Shown: positions 1 to 12,374, numbered from the stretch's first letter. The stretch: 64,000 bases of DNA from Isoetes taiwanensis (GCA_021234155.1 JAJEKV010000083.1:2630241-2694240); one strand, 5' to 3'. The notes: generated by a model from the letters alone, not told the origin. Translations and numbers: made by a program.

Positions 1-1654
1 ATCAAACTTCGTTTCAGTTCACGTATTGCTTTGTGTTCTTTACTATCAGTTAAACTCTTGTTGAGCTATTGTTAAGGACGCCAGTCAGATTAAACTCTTG
101 CTTCTAAACAGTTCATCTTTTGTTCTCACTTTCTTAAAGACGCCCTAAGTCTCGCTTCTAACAAACAGTTCCAACTTTTTGTTTGTTTTTTTGTTTTTCG
201 ATTGCCTAAAATTGAAATGATCTAGAATTAAAATGGATGGAACACTTAATGGAATAAGGGTTGTGTTTTAGTTGTATTAAAGGGAATGGCCCTGGGCGTT
301 TTCTAACAGATAAAGGGTTCGTCACCCCTAGCCGAGGCAGGGGCCCAACGCCACTAGGCTTGAGTGGGCTGAAAATGGCCTGAAATTACATTAGCCCAGT
401 GAACCACCACACTATTTTAGGCCATATGTCAGCACTTGCGTGTTGGCCGGTTGGGATTATGCTTGTTGCGAGGAATGTGGAGCAGCAGTAGAATGAAGCA
501 AAAATGTAGACAAAAAACAACCACCAGCGGTAAGTTCACAAAAAGAAATTGTTGATGCATGTCAACGTCCTATAGACTCACAGGGCTAAAAGTAGCATGG
601 CCGTCCTTTACAGACCAATACAATCACCGCTAATGTGCCTTGCGTTGCATAGGTAATTTATTTGACTATTTTGTTGTTATTCTTTGGCGTAACTCAAAGC
701 GGGGTTCAAGGATTTGATGGCTTTCATGCTGTTTTTGGCTTTTTTGCGAGTCAAAAGCAGTGAAAAAAGCTGGGTGCTTTCTTGCGGAGGGTTGCCCTCA
801 GGTGGTCCGAGTGCCTTTTTCATGTTTCTTGTTGTCGTTTCATTTTCCATATTGGTTTTGTTGGGTCATTTGAAGTGTCGGGGGTTATTAATGGTTTGAG
901 CGAGGGATTTTGTTTATGCTTATGACTTGAGATCCACGATGTGAGATATTTTTTGCCCATGCTTTACATACCTTGTAGACAATTCCATGAAAGAAAGGGT
1001 TTTAATAATAATAGCAGAAACATAGTAACTTTTGCTATTGAAGTTGAAGTTAATAATAACAGAGTTGCACAAAGTTTAAGACTCTTTAAGGAAGCATTCT
1101 AGAATCTATTCACTTCAAATGCTTCTAATGTATCTACGCTCCACCCGGTCGTCATCTATTACATTGTGGGACCATCCTTACCTTCTGAAGCCATGATTCC
1201 TATTACATCCTACTTGATACACTTTGAGCTAATGAAACTAATTTTATAGAGCATAGCTTCTTGGTTCAAGTGCTTCTAATAAAGAGAAGAGCACTTGAAC
1301 CATGTGATAAACTTTATTTGAATAATTAAAAATCCCAAAGCAGTGCAAATGTCCAATGTGGGAAGGTGTAATCCATTTGCAAATCGATCTTTGTTGTGGT
1401 TGCTTGATTAAATCATGAAAATAAAAAGAAAGAGATGTAATTTGAAGATTAATATTTGTAAATAGAAGTTGATCTTCTCATTTTAAAGCCTCCTTATCAC
1501 TTACAAAGTGAAGAACAAATTGTTCTTTTGGTATAATGCAAAGTGAAAGTAACATCTCTTATTCCATATTTTGATGTTTTCTTCATTCGTGTGTAGTCAG
1601 CACCGGAGACATATAAATAAATACCCATCCGATAATATTAAGATATGATATTTT
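1..1654. other. AT-rich stretch with no recognised gene
   Basis: I see no supported coding region here. The longest open frames are about 60 codons and have no recognisable motif. Two short near-repeats of a phrase beginning ttaaactcttg occur in the first 160 bases. The right edge, with gatatttt just before 1655, is the left flank of retroelement copy 1. Confidence 0.5.
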
Positions 1655-3277
1655 TGTGGCTGGCTCCACCTTTAAACATACGGTATACGTGGTACTCCTC
1701 GGCAAATCCCATCCAGGCTCAACAACCTTGTGGTGCCAAATCTACCCGCACTGCGAGATGACTCCTAGTGCGGGGAAGGGTGCTCTGTGGTGTCTTGTAG
1801 CCCTTCCCTATGGGCTCCTATAGCAGTAAGGCGATAACCACGTCAGGAACTAGCATCACATGTACAAATACTACTACCTCGAAGGGTGGTGCATCACCCA
1901 CATAAACCAATGCAAAGATGATAATCACAAACCATAAAACATGAGAGCTCCTACCGGCTCGGACTCGTGGGAGGACGGTGGCCCGGCTAGGCCTCAAGAT
2001 AGAAGCAGAACCCGAGTCATGGCAGCGTGGCGGTGGCATAAAACAATGGCTAGGGTTGACACTCCGGCATCCGCCCTCCTGGCACATACTTTTGCAGATG
2101 GGCTAGATCAGGCTCTGACAGGACTCCTGGCCTTCCGGATTACGCAATCCTATGGCATCACCCTTCGGGACTACTCCGGGTTGCATCTCCCACACAGTCC
2201 CGATGAGGCGGAAGGGTTGCATCTCTCCCTTCAGTCTAGAGGTGCAGAGTGGGCGGCAGAGGGCCGTGGCTACGATTCGTGCCAGTGAACCCCAAAGCGA
2301 GGCCAAGCCAGCACTTGCGGCTCTCTCGGGAGAACAACACCATTGCCCGGGGAGGTGTCGGGACCCGTACTCAAGCCCTGCAGTGACCGACCATAAGCCT
2401 GGCCACTATGGGATCCCATAGAAGCCCCACTTTCGGCGGGGATCCTCCCTCCACTTTCCTCTAGCCCGTTATAAGTGTGGAGTCATATCATAACCTCAAT
2501 AGCACAGGTGGGCTCCTATGCCTGACCCGCAACTAATAGGAACTAAGGGATCTACTCTAGGGCAGCACTACATGGCTCTGGGTCTCACCCCCCTTCCCAA
2601 TACGGGAGGAACAGAAACATGATCAACCATCATAATCATCACATCATGAGAATAATCACTTAAGAAGAACATCTTAACCCTAATCATACAACTAACTAAT
2701 AGTTAAGGGTTTCCTTGATTAGGGTTCAAGATATTGAATATGGGTTCTAGGATGGCTCTACTCTAGATACAAAATACTAGCACATCTGGAATGCTAGTCC
2801 CGGATGAGCTCTCTATTCTGTATCCTACATGCACACTCGATGCTCTCCTCCGATCAGGTAGCCTCCATGGTCTTGACTCACAATTCTCATTCCTACTCAG
2901 AGCGAGTCTACCTAGCTCTTTGCAAGCCTATGCCTAACGAGCGATGTTTTGAAGCGGGGTTTCGAGCAGTAGGTGAAATCTCTGGGTGCTAGAAATTTGG
3001 AAAAGAGGTCTAGGGTTAGGGTTTATGCCTATATAAGTTAGGTCCACCTAGGATGCCACGTGGCACCAATCGGGTGAGTCACGTGTGGCGGTGCCCCAAT
3101 GGGACAAGGCCGCGTGGATAATGGTCTAAGCCTATGGTTGGCTAAGTGTATGAGAATACTTGGCCATGCCCCATAGTGCCACAATCTATGGTATACAAGG
3201 CTATGATGATAGACTTGTATGAGTAACAGAATCGAGGAATATACGTGTTGTGGCGTATATTCCACGGACAAATCACA
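1655..3277 (-). repeat. 3' LTR of retroelement copy 1
   Basis: It starts TGTGG on the plus strand and ends CACA at 3277. It aligns along its length with 12945-14575, 26581-28216 and 38086-39718. It shares copy-1-specific spellings with 12945-14575, for example around 2620-2700, where both read catcacatcatgagaataa-like and lack the insertion seen in copy 2. A minus-strand TATATA lies at 3030-3035 with ACGTG motifs upstream, as in the other LTRs. In the element's sense this is the downstream LTR because the polypurine tract lies immediately beyond 3277. Confidence 0.92.
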
Positions 3278-3288
3278 TTCTCCCCCAG
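3278..3288 (-). other. Polypurine tract of copy 1
   Basis: The plus strand reads ttctcccccag directly after the LTR end, so the minus strand reads CTGGGGGAGAA just before the 3' LTR start. This is the expected place and composition for the primer of plus-strand DNA synthesis. The same site in copy 2 (28217-28227) reads TAAGGGGAGAA. Confidence 0.85.
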
Positions 3289-4139
3289 GACAATCTTGTC
3301 CTCGGCATTGCGCTAAAATGAACGAACCTACCTTATGCTGCAACAAATCAACAACATGTCATAATCTTTAGTTAAACAACAATCAAGTTTTATTAGTTCA
3401 AGTCAAAATTTTAGGCCATATTTGTACTTATACAAAATTATATAGCCTTAACATCGTTATTTCTTATAATAATTCAAAAATACTATTATAAGAGTTATTA
3501 GGGTTCATAATCTAATTTATGGCCATCTTATCTTCCCTTGGCTCCTCGTTGAAGTCCTCCTTCTACTTGCACGCAAAGGGGCACATTCGTTAGTTTAGTT
3601 AATTTGTGGTTTTGGGGACCACCCCCTTACCTCCTTGGCCGAACTCTGCGGCTCAAGGTTGTCTACCTTGCCAAGATCATGGCCCTTTCGGTTTGAGCTT
3701 AGGGATCATTTAAGATACTCCCATCATTGCCCATGATCGAGTGCTACCTTGTGTGCGATCCCCGGATCGAGTACGCGATTCATCATGCCGGGGTTTCGAC
3801 TAAGGGCGTCTCACGATCCCATCATCGCGCATGATCGCCAAAGCTTCACCATGACCCTCCCCGGCCCGGTGTGCTTACCGCATCGTGGCATAGAGATCAT
3901 CCGTCGATGTCCCATCGTACCCACCATGCCTCATTCCTCACTCGCATGACCCTAATGGTCATGCGCACCTCTTGAATGCGTGTGGCCTGGGAATGCCCCT
4001 AAAGGCGTATCCCATCGCCATCGCCCACCACGATCAAGGTTACGGCACATGCACCCTCCTAACTAGAATGCATGCGCCCGGGCTCAAAAACTTTAACTAA
4101 CAACATACTAGCTAACCACGGCAGAGTCGAAATTGCGAC

Positions 4140-5490
4140 CAAGTGGGAGGCGACTCGCCCATCAAACTCCTTCATAAACTCACGGGTATTGCTTCTCCAA
4201 ATCTTGCTTCAATACCCGTCGCATCTTCACGGGTAAGTGCTTCCTTAACCAAATATTGGAGGGCCCGAGACCTCCTAGTCTTCTTGAATGACTTATCAAA
4301 AGTAATCGGGCACTATTTCTACTTGCTCCTCAGTCATTTCCAACAAGGTTGGGGTATCCAAAACCTCCTCGGGGTTAGGATTGTGCCTTTTTAATAAACT
4401 TCGTGGAAGACCTTGTGGACCTTAAGATGGGCTGGAAGATCCAACTTGTAGGCTTGAGAGCCCCTCTCTCCAAAATCTTGAGCGGCCCAGCCCACCTAGG
4501 GGCAGCTTCTTGCAACTCCCAATCCATGACTTGGCTTGCTTCACCTTGATCTTCAACCAAAAGCGGTATCTCCCCACCTTAAACTCCCTTACGGTCTGTG
4601 CTTGTCGGCTACACTCTTACGCGACTTCTTGCTGCCAATAAATAACCCCTTACTTCCTCTACTAGGCTTTTGCATATCTCCCTAACATCTGTTGGGACAC
4701 TTCTACCTTGGACACGAGGTTGTGCGGTGTGTCGGGGTTGCTCTTGGTACCCGTAATTCACCATGAAAGGAGACATCTGGATGACTCACCTTTGTTGTGG
4801 CCGAATTTCCACCAAGTGGATGTACTCATCCCACTTGAATTGCTTATTCCACACATAGCCCGAGCATGTCTTCAATGATCCGATTGGTCCTTTCCCGTCG
4901 GCCATCTGTTTGGGGATGATATGCGGTACTCATGGAGAGCTTAAATGCGGATGGTGCTAAAGAGATCACTGCTTAAAGGCACTCATGAACTTAGAATCTC
5001 TATCGGATATTATCTCCCGAGGGCATGCCATGGAGTCTAAAAATCTCCTTACAAATAACTTGGCGATTAATCTAATGCGGTGTCCGTCGTCTTGCAAGGG
5101 CGAAATGTGCCATCTTAGATAACTTATCTCTGACAACCATCAATGCATCCTTGCCTCGAAGAGTTCTAGGGAGTCTGTGATGAAATCCATGCTTATGACC
5201 TCCCACTTTTGCATTTTGGCTTTTAATGGCTCTAAAGCACACGGAATCCGAGTTGCTCCGCTTTGATTACTTGACATAGGCGGCAATCCCGAATATATAT
5301 GCAGCTATACGCCTCTTCATTCTGGCGAGTAGCTACTTCGAATCTTGAAATAGGTCTTCATGAACCCGGCATGCCCGCTATTGAACATTTATGTGTGTCA
5401 TGAAGAATTAACTTCCCTTACCCACGAAGATTCGGGCACACACAACTTATGCTTGTGGTACAACAAGGTTGCCTTCCTTTTAAAATGCTT
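4140..5490 (-). pseudogene. Integrase and C-terminal chromodomain, copy 1 (frameshifted)
   Basis: On the minus strand the zinc-binding region near 5290-5420 precedes a core with the segment SMDF (first catalytic Asp at 5185-5187). The segment EIISDRDSKF follows, with its SDRD aspartate codon at 5002-5004, and then ERTNRIIEDM, whose first Glu is at 4892-4894. FKWDEYIHLVE at about 4800-4840 is the usual Ty3/gypsy continuation. The end of the protein, about 4193-4310, aligns with the copy-2 chromodomain (QYLVKWKHLP). The role would be insertion of the cDNA, with the chromodomain steering it to marked chromatin. Several small indels break the frame, so this copy is not expected to give a full protein. 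Confidence 0.85.
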
Positions 5491-5499
5491 GAAGGCTTC

Positions 5500-6720
5500 C
5501 GCTCCTTATGCATTACGGCTTCCTTGGAAAGGCTTTCCCCACCTCCTTGAAGTCCCACATCGGTTGGCAAGGACTCCTCAATCTTCTTGCCAAACTCACT
5601 TTCGAAAAAGTGGAAATCGCATTACAATCGTCCTTATACGAAATGGCCTCTCTAGAGAGGGCATCTGCTACAACATTAAGCTTACCGGGCTTATATATAA
5701 TATCAAAATCATACTCCTCAAGGAATTCCATCCACCTCCTTTGCCTTAAGTTGAGGGTGGCTGGGTGAAAAGATCTTGAAGGCTCGGTGATCGGTATCTA
5801 GCTGAAACTTCCTTCCCGGCAAATAATGCCTCCATATCCTCAATGCCACGACAATGGCTAGGAGCTCGATCATGGGTTGGGTAAGCGTTGCTCGGCGTCG
5901 TTCATCTTCTTTGAGTCGTGGCGACTACCCTTCCTTCTTGCATCAAAGGCCCTTTGTTGCTATTTTGCTTGCATCTGTTGCTATCAACTTATCCTTACTC
6001 GGATCCGGGAGAACAAACCTTTGGTCTTTGTTGTTAAAACCTCTTTAAGCTTCTCAAAAAGCTTGGACTTTCTCTAACCAATGGCTAGCCCAATCCTTAA
6101 TCTTCTTGGCCTTAGTGAGGTCAGGCGGAGGGCCGCCCCCTTAGCAAAGTCCTTCACGAACTTTTCGTAGTATCCCAAGCAGAAAGCTTCTTACTTCTGC
6201 CACATTCCTTGGGCTGGCCAATCAACTATTGCCTCAATCTTAGATGGATGCGTGGAGATTCCCTCGGATGTTACTACATGCCCCAAGTACTCCACCGGCT
6301 GTTGCAAAGTGGCACTTAGAGAGCTTCCCATACAACCGATGGCGTCTCAACTTCTCCAACACTTTCACGAGATGCGACAATGCTCTTCAAGGGACTTGCT
6401 GTAGATTAGGATGTCGTCGAAGAAGACAATAACAAACTCATCAAGAAGTCTCACGAAGATATCGTTCATGGCGCATAAGCGTTGCGGGGCGTTCGACAAT
6501 CAAAGGGCATTCTTGTAAACTCAAAATGACCATCTGCGTTACGAAAGCGGTCTTATGGATGTCCTCTTCCTTTATTCTTATCGATGGTATCGATCTTAAA
6601 TCAATCTTAGAGAATACCTTTGCTCCTTGTAGCTGATCCATTAGGTCATCGCCCTTGGCAATGCATATTTATTCTTTATAAATGCGCTTATTAAAATTTG
6701 GCGATAGTCTATACACATTC
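5500..6720 (-). pseudogene. Reverse transcriptase and RNase H, copy 1 (frameshifted)
   Basis: RT landmarks on the minus strand are [14 protein letters not shown] at about 6590-6641, [12 protein letters not shown] just after it, and the active-site block FVIVFFDDILI, whose FFDDILI codons lie at 6404-6424. FDD here replaces the common YVDD/YMDD, a normal variation in plant Ty3/gypsy. The RNase H end and tether are seen at 5513-5731 (EFLEEYDFDIIYKPGK, then NVVADALSR), which is the classic gypsy RNase H boundary. Single-base indels split the region into several frames. The same blocks in the same order occur in copy 2. Confidence 0.9.
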
Positions 6721-7099
6721 TTAAGCTTCCATCTTTCTTCTTGACAAAGTATAGGTGCTCCAAAGGGAGACACACTTGCTCTTATAAATCCAAGCTCGAG
6801 CAATTCTTGAATTTTGCTTCTTGAGCTCAATCAATGCAGGGTGCTCATTCTATATGGTGCCTTCTTGGTAGGCTTCGCATGGAGCCAATGTGATCTCACA
6901 TTCTACACCCCTATAAGGTGGCAGGTTGCGGATTTCATCAGGGGAATACATCCTTGAACTACGAAATAAGCCTTGCTATCTGCACGGGCAGTGCTTTCCC
7001 CTTTGTGTCACTTCCATCACCTTTTTGGCTCAATGATTCCATCCTCAAGATGTAGTCCACCTTATTCCTTTCTATACTCTTCCTTATTTGCTTCAAAGA

Positions 7100-7470
7100 A
7101 ATACCTTTGCATGGGAGAATCTGGCTTCTTACCTTTCACTATCAACTTGTTGCCGTGCGGTGCCGTCATGGTGACTTCATTCGGTCACAATCAATCATGG
7201 CTTTGGCTGGCTTCAAAATTCCATCCCACTATCAAATCATATCTTCCGATGTCCATGACTTACGCTCCCATCGACCCTTAGCCCCACTAAGGTCTATGTC
7301 AAAGGTGATCCTCCTCCCCTTAGTGTCTGTAGAATGGCGCCGTTGGCCATAGCTACTGGCCTTGGCTTGAACTTCAATACCTTATTCTTCATTAGGCGAC
7401 CAATCTAGGAGATGCAAAATTATGAAACTACACTGTATCTATAGGGACTACATAAGGATTACTATCTATG
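7100..7470 (-). pseudogene. Retropepsin-type protease region, copy 1
   Basis: The minus strand around 7400-7443 reads IDT, then after a short disrupted stretch HNFASPRLV. This matches the aspartic protease block D-T/S-G-x-S-H-N-F of Ty3/gypsy pol; the copy-2 equivalent at 32405-32446 reads IDT..SSHNFASPRLV. The glycine is lost to an indel in both. Downstream text (KPAKAMIDCDRNEV in copy 2) is the usual continuation of the protease. It would cut the Gag-Pol polyprotein inside virus-like particles, but is inactive as written. Confidence 0.75.
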
Positions 7471-7499
7471 ATCCCCATCGGTAGCCGATGGCCGGTTGG

Positions 7500-8889
7500 T
7501 GATTCTCTATCTCATCGACTCAATGTTTGCACATATGTGACACTCACCATCTATGAAGTCGTGGCCCCTCTTGGTCATCGTCCTCGAATAAAACACGTTG
7601 GGGGAGTCCCGGTCCAAGTTACGCCAAAAAGTGCATGACGAATGGACAATCATGTGTTCGGTGCCACAGCTGGAAGCACACGAAACATAACTTCTTCTCA
7701 ATGCATTCTGTCTCTTTTCCTTGACGGGGTTGTCTAGGAGGCGGCAGGCCGCCCCATGATGGTTACGTGCTTACGGTCCCCAAAAGCTTTGCTCGACCCT
7801 TACCTTCTTTGCTGACTCACGATGGTGTAGGCTGCTGATTGCTTACCGATATTGCCCACGATACTACGAACTCTTACCCTAAAGGTTGGTTGCTTCTCTG
7901 CTGGGAGTTCTTTGGTGCCTCCTCAAACTTATAGCTTTATCTTGACTGCTTGCTGTGACTTCGGGTTGATTGCTCTAACAAGCCTCTTGATATTCTTTGT
8001 TCAACCCCTCAATATAAGTATCCGGCTTGCCTCTCGAGACTCGGGAACATTAGGCTGAGCCTCATAAATTCTTGATTATACTTAGCCGATAAGGTACCAC
8101 GATTCAACCTGTAAAACTCTTTGGATCGTCTACTAGTATGGGACCTTGGTACATAGTGCTTCACGGAAAGCCTTGCTAAAGTCTTAAATCGCAATTGTTC
8201 CTCTTGACTTGTTAGACTTAGCATATCCCTTCCACCAGATCCTTGCCGGGTCAATGAGGTTAGCTGTAGCAACTTTCCCTATATCCTTGTCTTTCATCAG
8301 AGTAAGAGTTACCAAATTCTTCCATTTCATCAAGCCATGCCCGACTTCCATGCACGATCACGTCTTTTCACGAGGCTGGCCTAGCTTCCTTGTCTTCCAC
8401 ACATTGCTCATAGCACTATCCACCTTTTACGGTAATCATCATCTTTCTTGCCCTTTTCCTTGCCTTAGGTGTGCGAGTCCTTTGTCGGATGGGAGCTGTC
8501 CTCCTTTGGAAGAACTATCCGATGTAATTTGGAGCTAGGTGATGATGGGCTCTGGTTCTCCTCTTCCTTCTTCTATCCTTTGGCGTTCCCTTTTTGCCCT
8601 CCCCTTCTTGAGGGACCGTCACCACCGGGAAAACAAGGTGGAGGTGGGTGACCATCTTCTGTGCATTCATGAGAGGTGTCGCCCGGTTGATGAGGTGTTG
8701 CATCGATTCCTCATACGCACCAACCTTGCGTTGGCGCCTCACGGTGACATATCTGCTCAACATCCTCTTGTTCCTGCCAAGCAATTCCTTGGTACCCGGT
8801 TGCGTGGTGGTCTTTGCGATCTTGAGATCACACTTGAGTTCCCTTCTTTGCAAGGATTGATCATTAATACATGTTATTAGGTTAGGCAA
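7500..8889 (-). pseudogene. Gag capsid and nucleocapsid, copy 1 (frameshifted)
   Basis: The capsid signature of Ty3/gypsy Gag (EFYRLNRGTLSAKYNQEFMR) is legible on the minus strand inside 8009-8272. It is followed by a CCHC zinc knuckle at 7646-7687, read as C-x2-C-x4-H-x4-C (CFVCFQLWHRTHDC). The N-terminal part at 8515-8889 contains MQHLINRATPLMNAQKMV, which recurs in copy 2 at 33640-33717, supporting a real protein. Frameshifts divide it into at least three frames. Gag would form the particle and bind the RNA. Confidence 0.82.
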
Positions 8890-9074
8890 TGATCATTTTG
8901 CTTACAATTAAATTGTTGTTAGGTACAAAAGAAATCATATGAAAATTTCTTTTTTACAAGTCAAAATCATGGTAATACATTAATTAGTATATATGGGTAC
9001 ACTTAATGAACTACATGATAATACTTAAGAAGAGTTACAATGTGCTTTAATTAGCTTAACAAACAAATCTTCTA

Positions 9075-10102
9075 TCGGTGATGTCGCTTGAAGAAGTTCT
9101 TGATTTTCTTGAATGTTGTGCCTTTGCCCATGTTACCGCGTATTACGGCGCCCGACCCTCCCTCTAATGCTCTTGCTACAGTGGTCTTTGGTAATTACAG
9201 TGCGGTTGCGCTACCAGCGACAGTGTGCGCATCTACGAGGTGGCCCCTTGCGAAGTCGAGGCGTGAAGGACCTCTGCTCTCTTAAAAAGTATAACATGGT
9301 CCATTCAGGCATCTATCTTGGCGTCTTGCCCAAACCACAGCCAAGTGCTATAAGGGCGTAGCGATTCTTCACCTTGGGCTGAATTCCTTGTGGAAGACTA
9401 TCATCGACCTTGACTAAGGGGGAAGGTAGTACCTTAGTGATTTACCCCTATGTGGCCCGTGGCTCCGTGCCTTTTCTGCCCGGTGCGAGCGAAGATATCT
9501 ATTCTTTGTAAGATCTTCGTGGTCCCCTCCATTGTTCTTCGCGTTTTCAGGTTAATCTTTGCTAGATGCCTCGCATGCTCTGGAGGCGGGTGAGTTCGGC
9601 TCGAACTTGGCGTCTTCGGCTTGTACAATCTGCTCACGGATCTCACGGAATTCCTCCTCGGAATGTCGGGTTGGCGTTGTTGAAACATCACCCTGTCTGG
9701 CGGTATGCTTGGATATCGGACATGGTTTCCCACGCATAGGGTGTATTTCGGCTACCTCCCTTGGGATCTCTGGTAGGAATAGTCGATGAAGTCGCTACCA
9801 CGTTCTCTGTGCAATTAGGCCTAGGAGGGAGCTCGTCTATCTGAGGTTCTCCTCTTGGCAATAGGGGGAGGTTAAGGGCGTCGGTGGCGAATATATACTC
9901 TTCGCCGTCGATGATCCTTTGGGGTGAGGGGCAGAAGTGATACCCAATGGCTGACTCAGTCTCATGCCTTAGCACCTCCTATTGCTGAGCTAGGCAGCCT
10001 CTCCATCCTTCTTGCCTCGCTTATCTCGGCTTGGGTTCTCTTCCTCTTCTTCCTCATAGTCTGCTCAATCACGCAACCCTAGGTGTTTTGATGTGGAGCC
10101 AT
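9075..10102 (-). pseudogene. Unidentified ORF between H3-like gene and gag, copy 1
   Basis: A region of about 340 codons on the minus strand has counterparts in copy 2 at 34085-35121. I place the start at the ATG at 10100-10102 (MAPHQ), aligned with MARRQ in copy 2. Legible shared pieces include DGEEYIFATDALNLP here against REEYIFANDIPNLS in copy 2, a glutamate-rich stretch EEEFREIREQIVQAEDAKFE that could be helical, and a terminal KNFF-containing end. I recognise no family. Its position between the extra H3-like gene and Gag, and its conservation in both copies, argue that it is a component of the element. It could be an extra ORF or an N-terminal Gag extension. Confidence 0.55.
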
Positions 10103-10837
10103 GGTATTCGTATTTTGTGGTTTCGATCTGGTGGATACCTATCTCTGTGCCAGTGTCGGGGGAGCTAAATCCAAGGTTGAATGGACGGCTCACCTGGTTG
10201 ATTGGCGCATGTCTTTGCATGAACAAGGCTAAATTTGCACGGTTTGAGGCGTACCTATGCCATGATGCTTCACGGGTCATGTAATGCGGCATGTGTTTAC
10301 GGTTTCTATCCACAATCTACTCTTGCCCCTGGATCCCCACCTATGGCTTGGGCAAGGGTGTCTAAGGACCCATTTCCCCCCTAGGTGGCAAGCTAACCTC
10401 CCGGGTAGAATGTGCTGATCATATTGCCAGTTATGTCGATTGTAGTAAGGAGTTAAGTTGGGGTGGCATGGAGATCAAAGAGATGATCAAAGACATGAAA
10501 GGCTTGTTCGTGAGGAAAATCACGGATGTGATTGGAGTCGTTATACCATCTAACAAAGTTTGATGGTGCCATTGGCGAAGATGGCTATGAAAAATGGTGA
10601 TGGAAACAAGTAAGGAGCTAGAAAATCGCCAAAAGGTGAGAGCACTTTTGATGGGGAGAAAATGACAAATGAGGGGCCCTTTTATAGACTAGGGGTGCCT
10701 CGGGTTAGTGCACAAAGGTTCTTGATGGGGAAGACTCCAAATCTATGGCCTTGGGTGTCCCAAATGAGCTATCATGAAGTGCAATTCTAAACAAAACAAA
10801 GCAAAAACACTACATGGCCGGTTTGTTGGTTAAAATT

Positions 10838-11140
10838 TGGTCAAGTTAGGCAAATCCAGGCGAAATCGGGTGGCGTCGCGCGGATCGGGTCTGCGTCGCG
10901 AGCGCAGACGTAATTGGCGCGACGGGACCCGGTTTCGGGTTATTTCAACCTTTAGGAAAAATTTTAGGGTGTTAGAAGATCCTAATATGATTTTCTAGCA
11001 TGATTCTAGCAATTACCAACTTTTCTTACTTAATTTGGACATGGATTGGGTACAAAGTGAAATCGAATTGGCGTCGCGGATCGGGTCTGCGTCATGGCCT
11101 TGACGTATTTAGTGACGGGACCCGATTTCGGGTTCCTTTT
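10838..11140. repeat. Two-unit GC-rich direct repeat downstream of the H3-like ORF, copy 1
   Basis: Two units, about 10838-10945 and 11051-11140, share the phrases gcggatcgggtctgcgtc and gacgggacccg(g/a)tttcgggtt. Copy 2 has its own two-unit repeat at the same place (35880-35990 and 36100-36190) with a different core. The region separates the H3-like gene from the next ORF and may hold a regulatory or RNA-structure signal. Confidence 0.7.
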
Positions 11141-11289
11141 TGCAATTTTTCTATTTTTTTCCTATTTAGCTACTTAAACATGTTTTTATACCTAAACATG
11201 TTTTCATACTCGAATTAATGGCCAGTTTTACACAAAATTTTATATTTATAGAAACTTAACAATTACATTAGTTTGACAAAATTGCATCT

Positions 11290-12374
11290 TCAAGGGTATT
11301 CCTTGCGGATGCGACGCGCCAAGTGGATATCCTTGGGCATGAGGGTCACCCTCTTCGCGTGGATCGCGCAGAGGTTCCCTTCCTCAAACAACTGGGTGAG
11401 CTCCGCCTCCGCGGCCACTTGCAACACCCGAGTTGTGGCGGCGTCACTCGTAGTAGGTGGCGAACTCGCCATCACCTCCCGCATGAGCGCTTTCGAATGG
11501 TGCCTTCCCTAATCGGAGATTAGTGCCTTTGTTGAAAGTGCTTAATCTCCCCTTTCAGGCGTCAGGGGATTGGGTCCATGGTGGACCTTCTTGGGCTTCT
11601 CGGGTTGTGGCGGCGGCGGCTTAGGCTGAGTTCTTTGGCGGCCCGGCCCTCCTGCCAGTCTTATTTGGGCGTTTTGCGGCGGTACCAATCATTATACCTA
11701 GATCCACTTAGAGGCCAGTATTCTTAGTATGCCTTGGCTATTTGGTAGAGGCAGTCCTCCCTTCCAAAGGCCCGCTCGCCGCCCATATACGCTTCTTCAC
11801 CACCTTAGGTGGCTCGGGCCCTGCTTGGGTAAGGTGGTCTTGGGGTCGCCCTTCCTCTTGCTCTTCTTCCTCCACCTCTTCTTCTTCCCGTGCTCCTCCC
11901 TCAGCCCAGAGGCCTCCTCCTATCACGGGTTGTTCGGCCCGAGGGGACCGTCGTTCTTCTCTTCGTCCTCCGCTCCTGCCGCCTCGGCTCCTCCTCGGCG
12001 CTCCCTCTTCCTCCTCGGACCCCCTCTCTTACAGCCACTCCGCAACCTTTTCCTTGCCCTTCTTCCTTTGGTGCGAAGGCCACCCGTCCACATTGCTTCG
12101 GACTTGCTCTTCCTCCTGCTCTTCCACTTAGGTATCGTGGCCCGAAGTGGCGTGTTTCGTCCGGTTCTTTCGTTCTTGCCGGCGAAGGGCTGGGGGCTGC
12201 TCGGCATCGTGATAGGTGCCGTCGCTGCACTGCTGGCGGTGGGGAAGCTCCTCTTCCCCTTCTTGGGTTGAGGTGCTCGGGGATCTTCTTCACATGGCGT
12301 CCCGCTGCTAGGTTCGCCATCGAGGTGTCGATCAGCTGCATCACGGCTTCTGTAGGTTTGTTTGGTGCGACCAT
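11290..12374 (-). pseudogene. Retroelement-encoded histone H3-like protein, copy 1
   Basis: The minus-strand frame ending at 11290 reads [18 protein letters not shown], then [22 protein letters not shown] and stop. By hand, about three quarters of the last 44 residues match canonical H3 (helices 2 and 3 plus the C-terminus). Upstream, after a one-base shift, [11 protein letters not shown] matches the H3 helix-1 block PFQRLVREI. The start at 12372-12374 is aligned with the MARTKQTAR start of copy 2: one missing base after ATGG puts RTKQT in the next frame, reading RTKQTYRSR. Tail and fold are separated by about 250 codons rich in Arg, Pro, Glu and Gly, so the protein would be near 360 residues against 135-136 for H3. 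The residue at the K9 position is not lysine. At least two indels break the frame. Confidence 0.85.
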
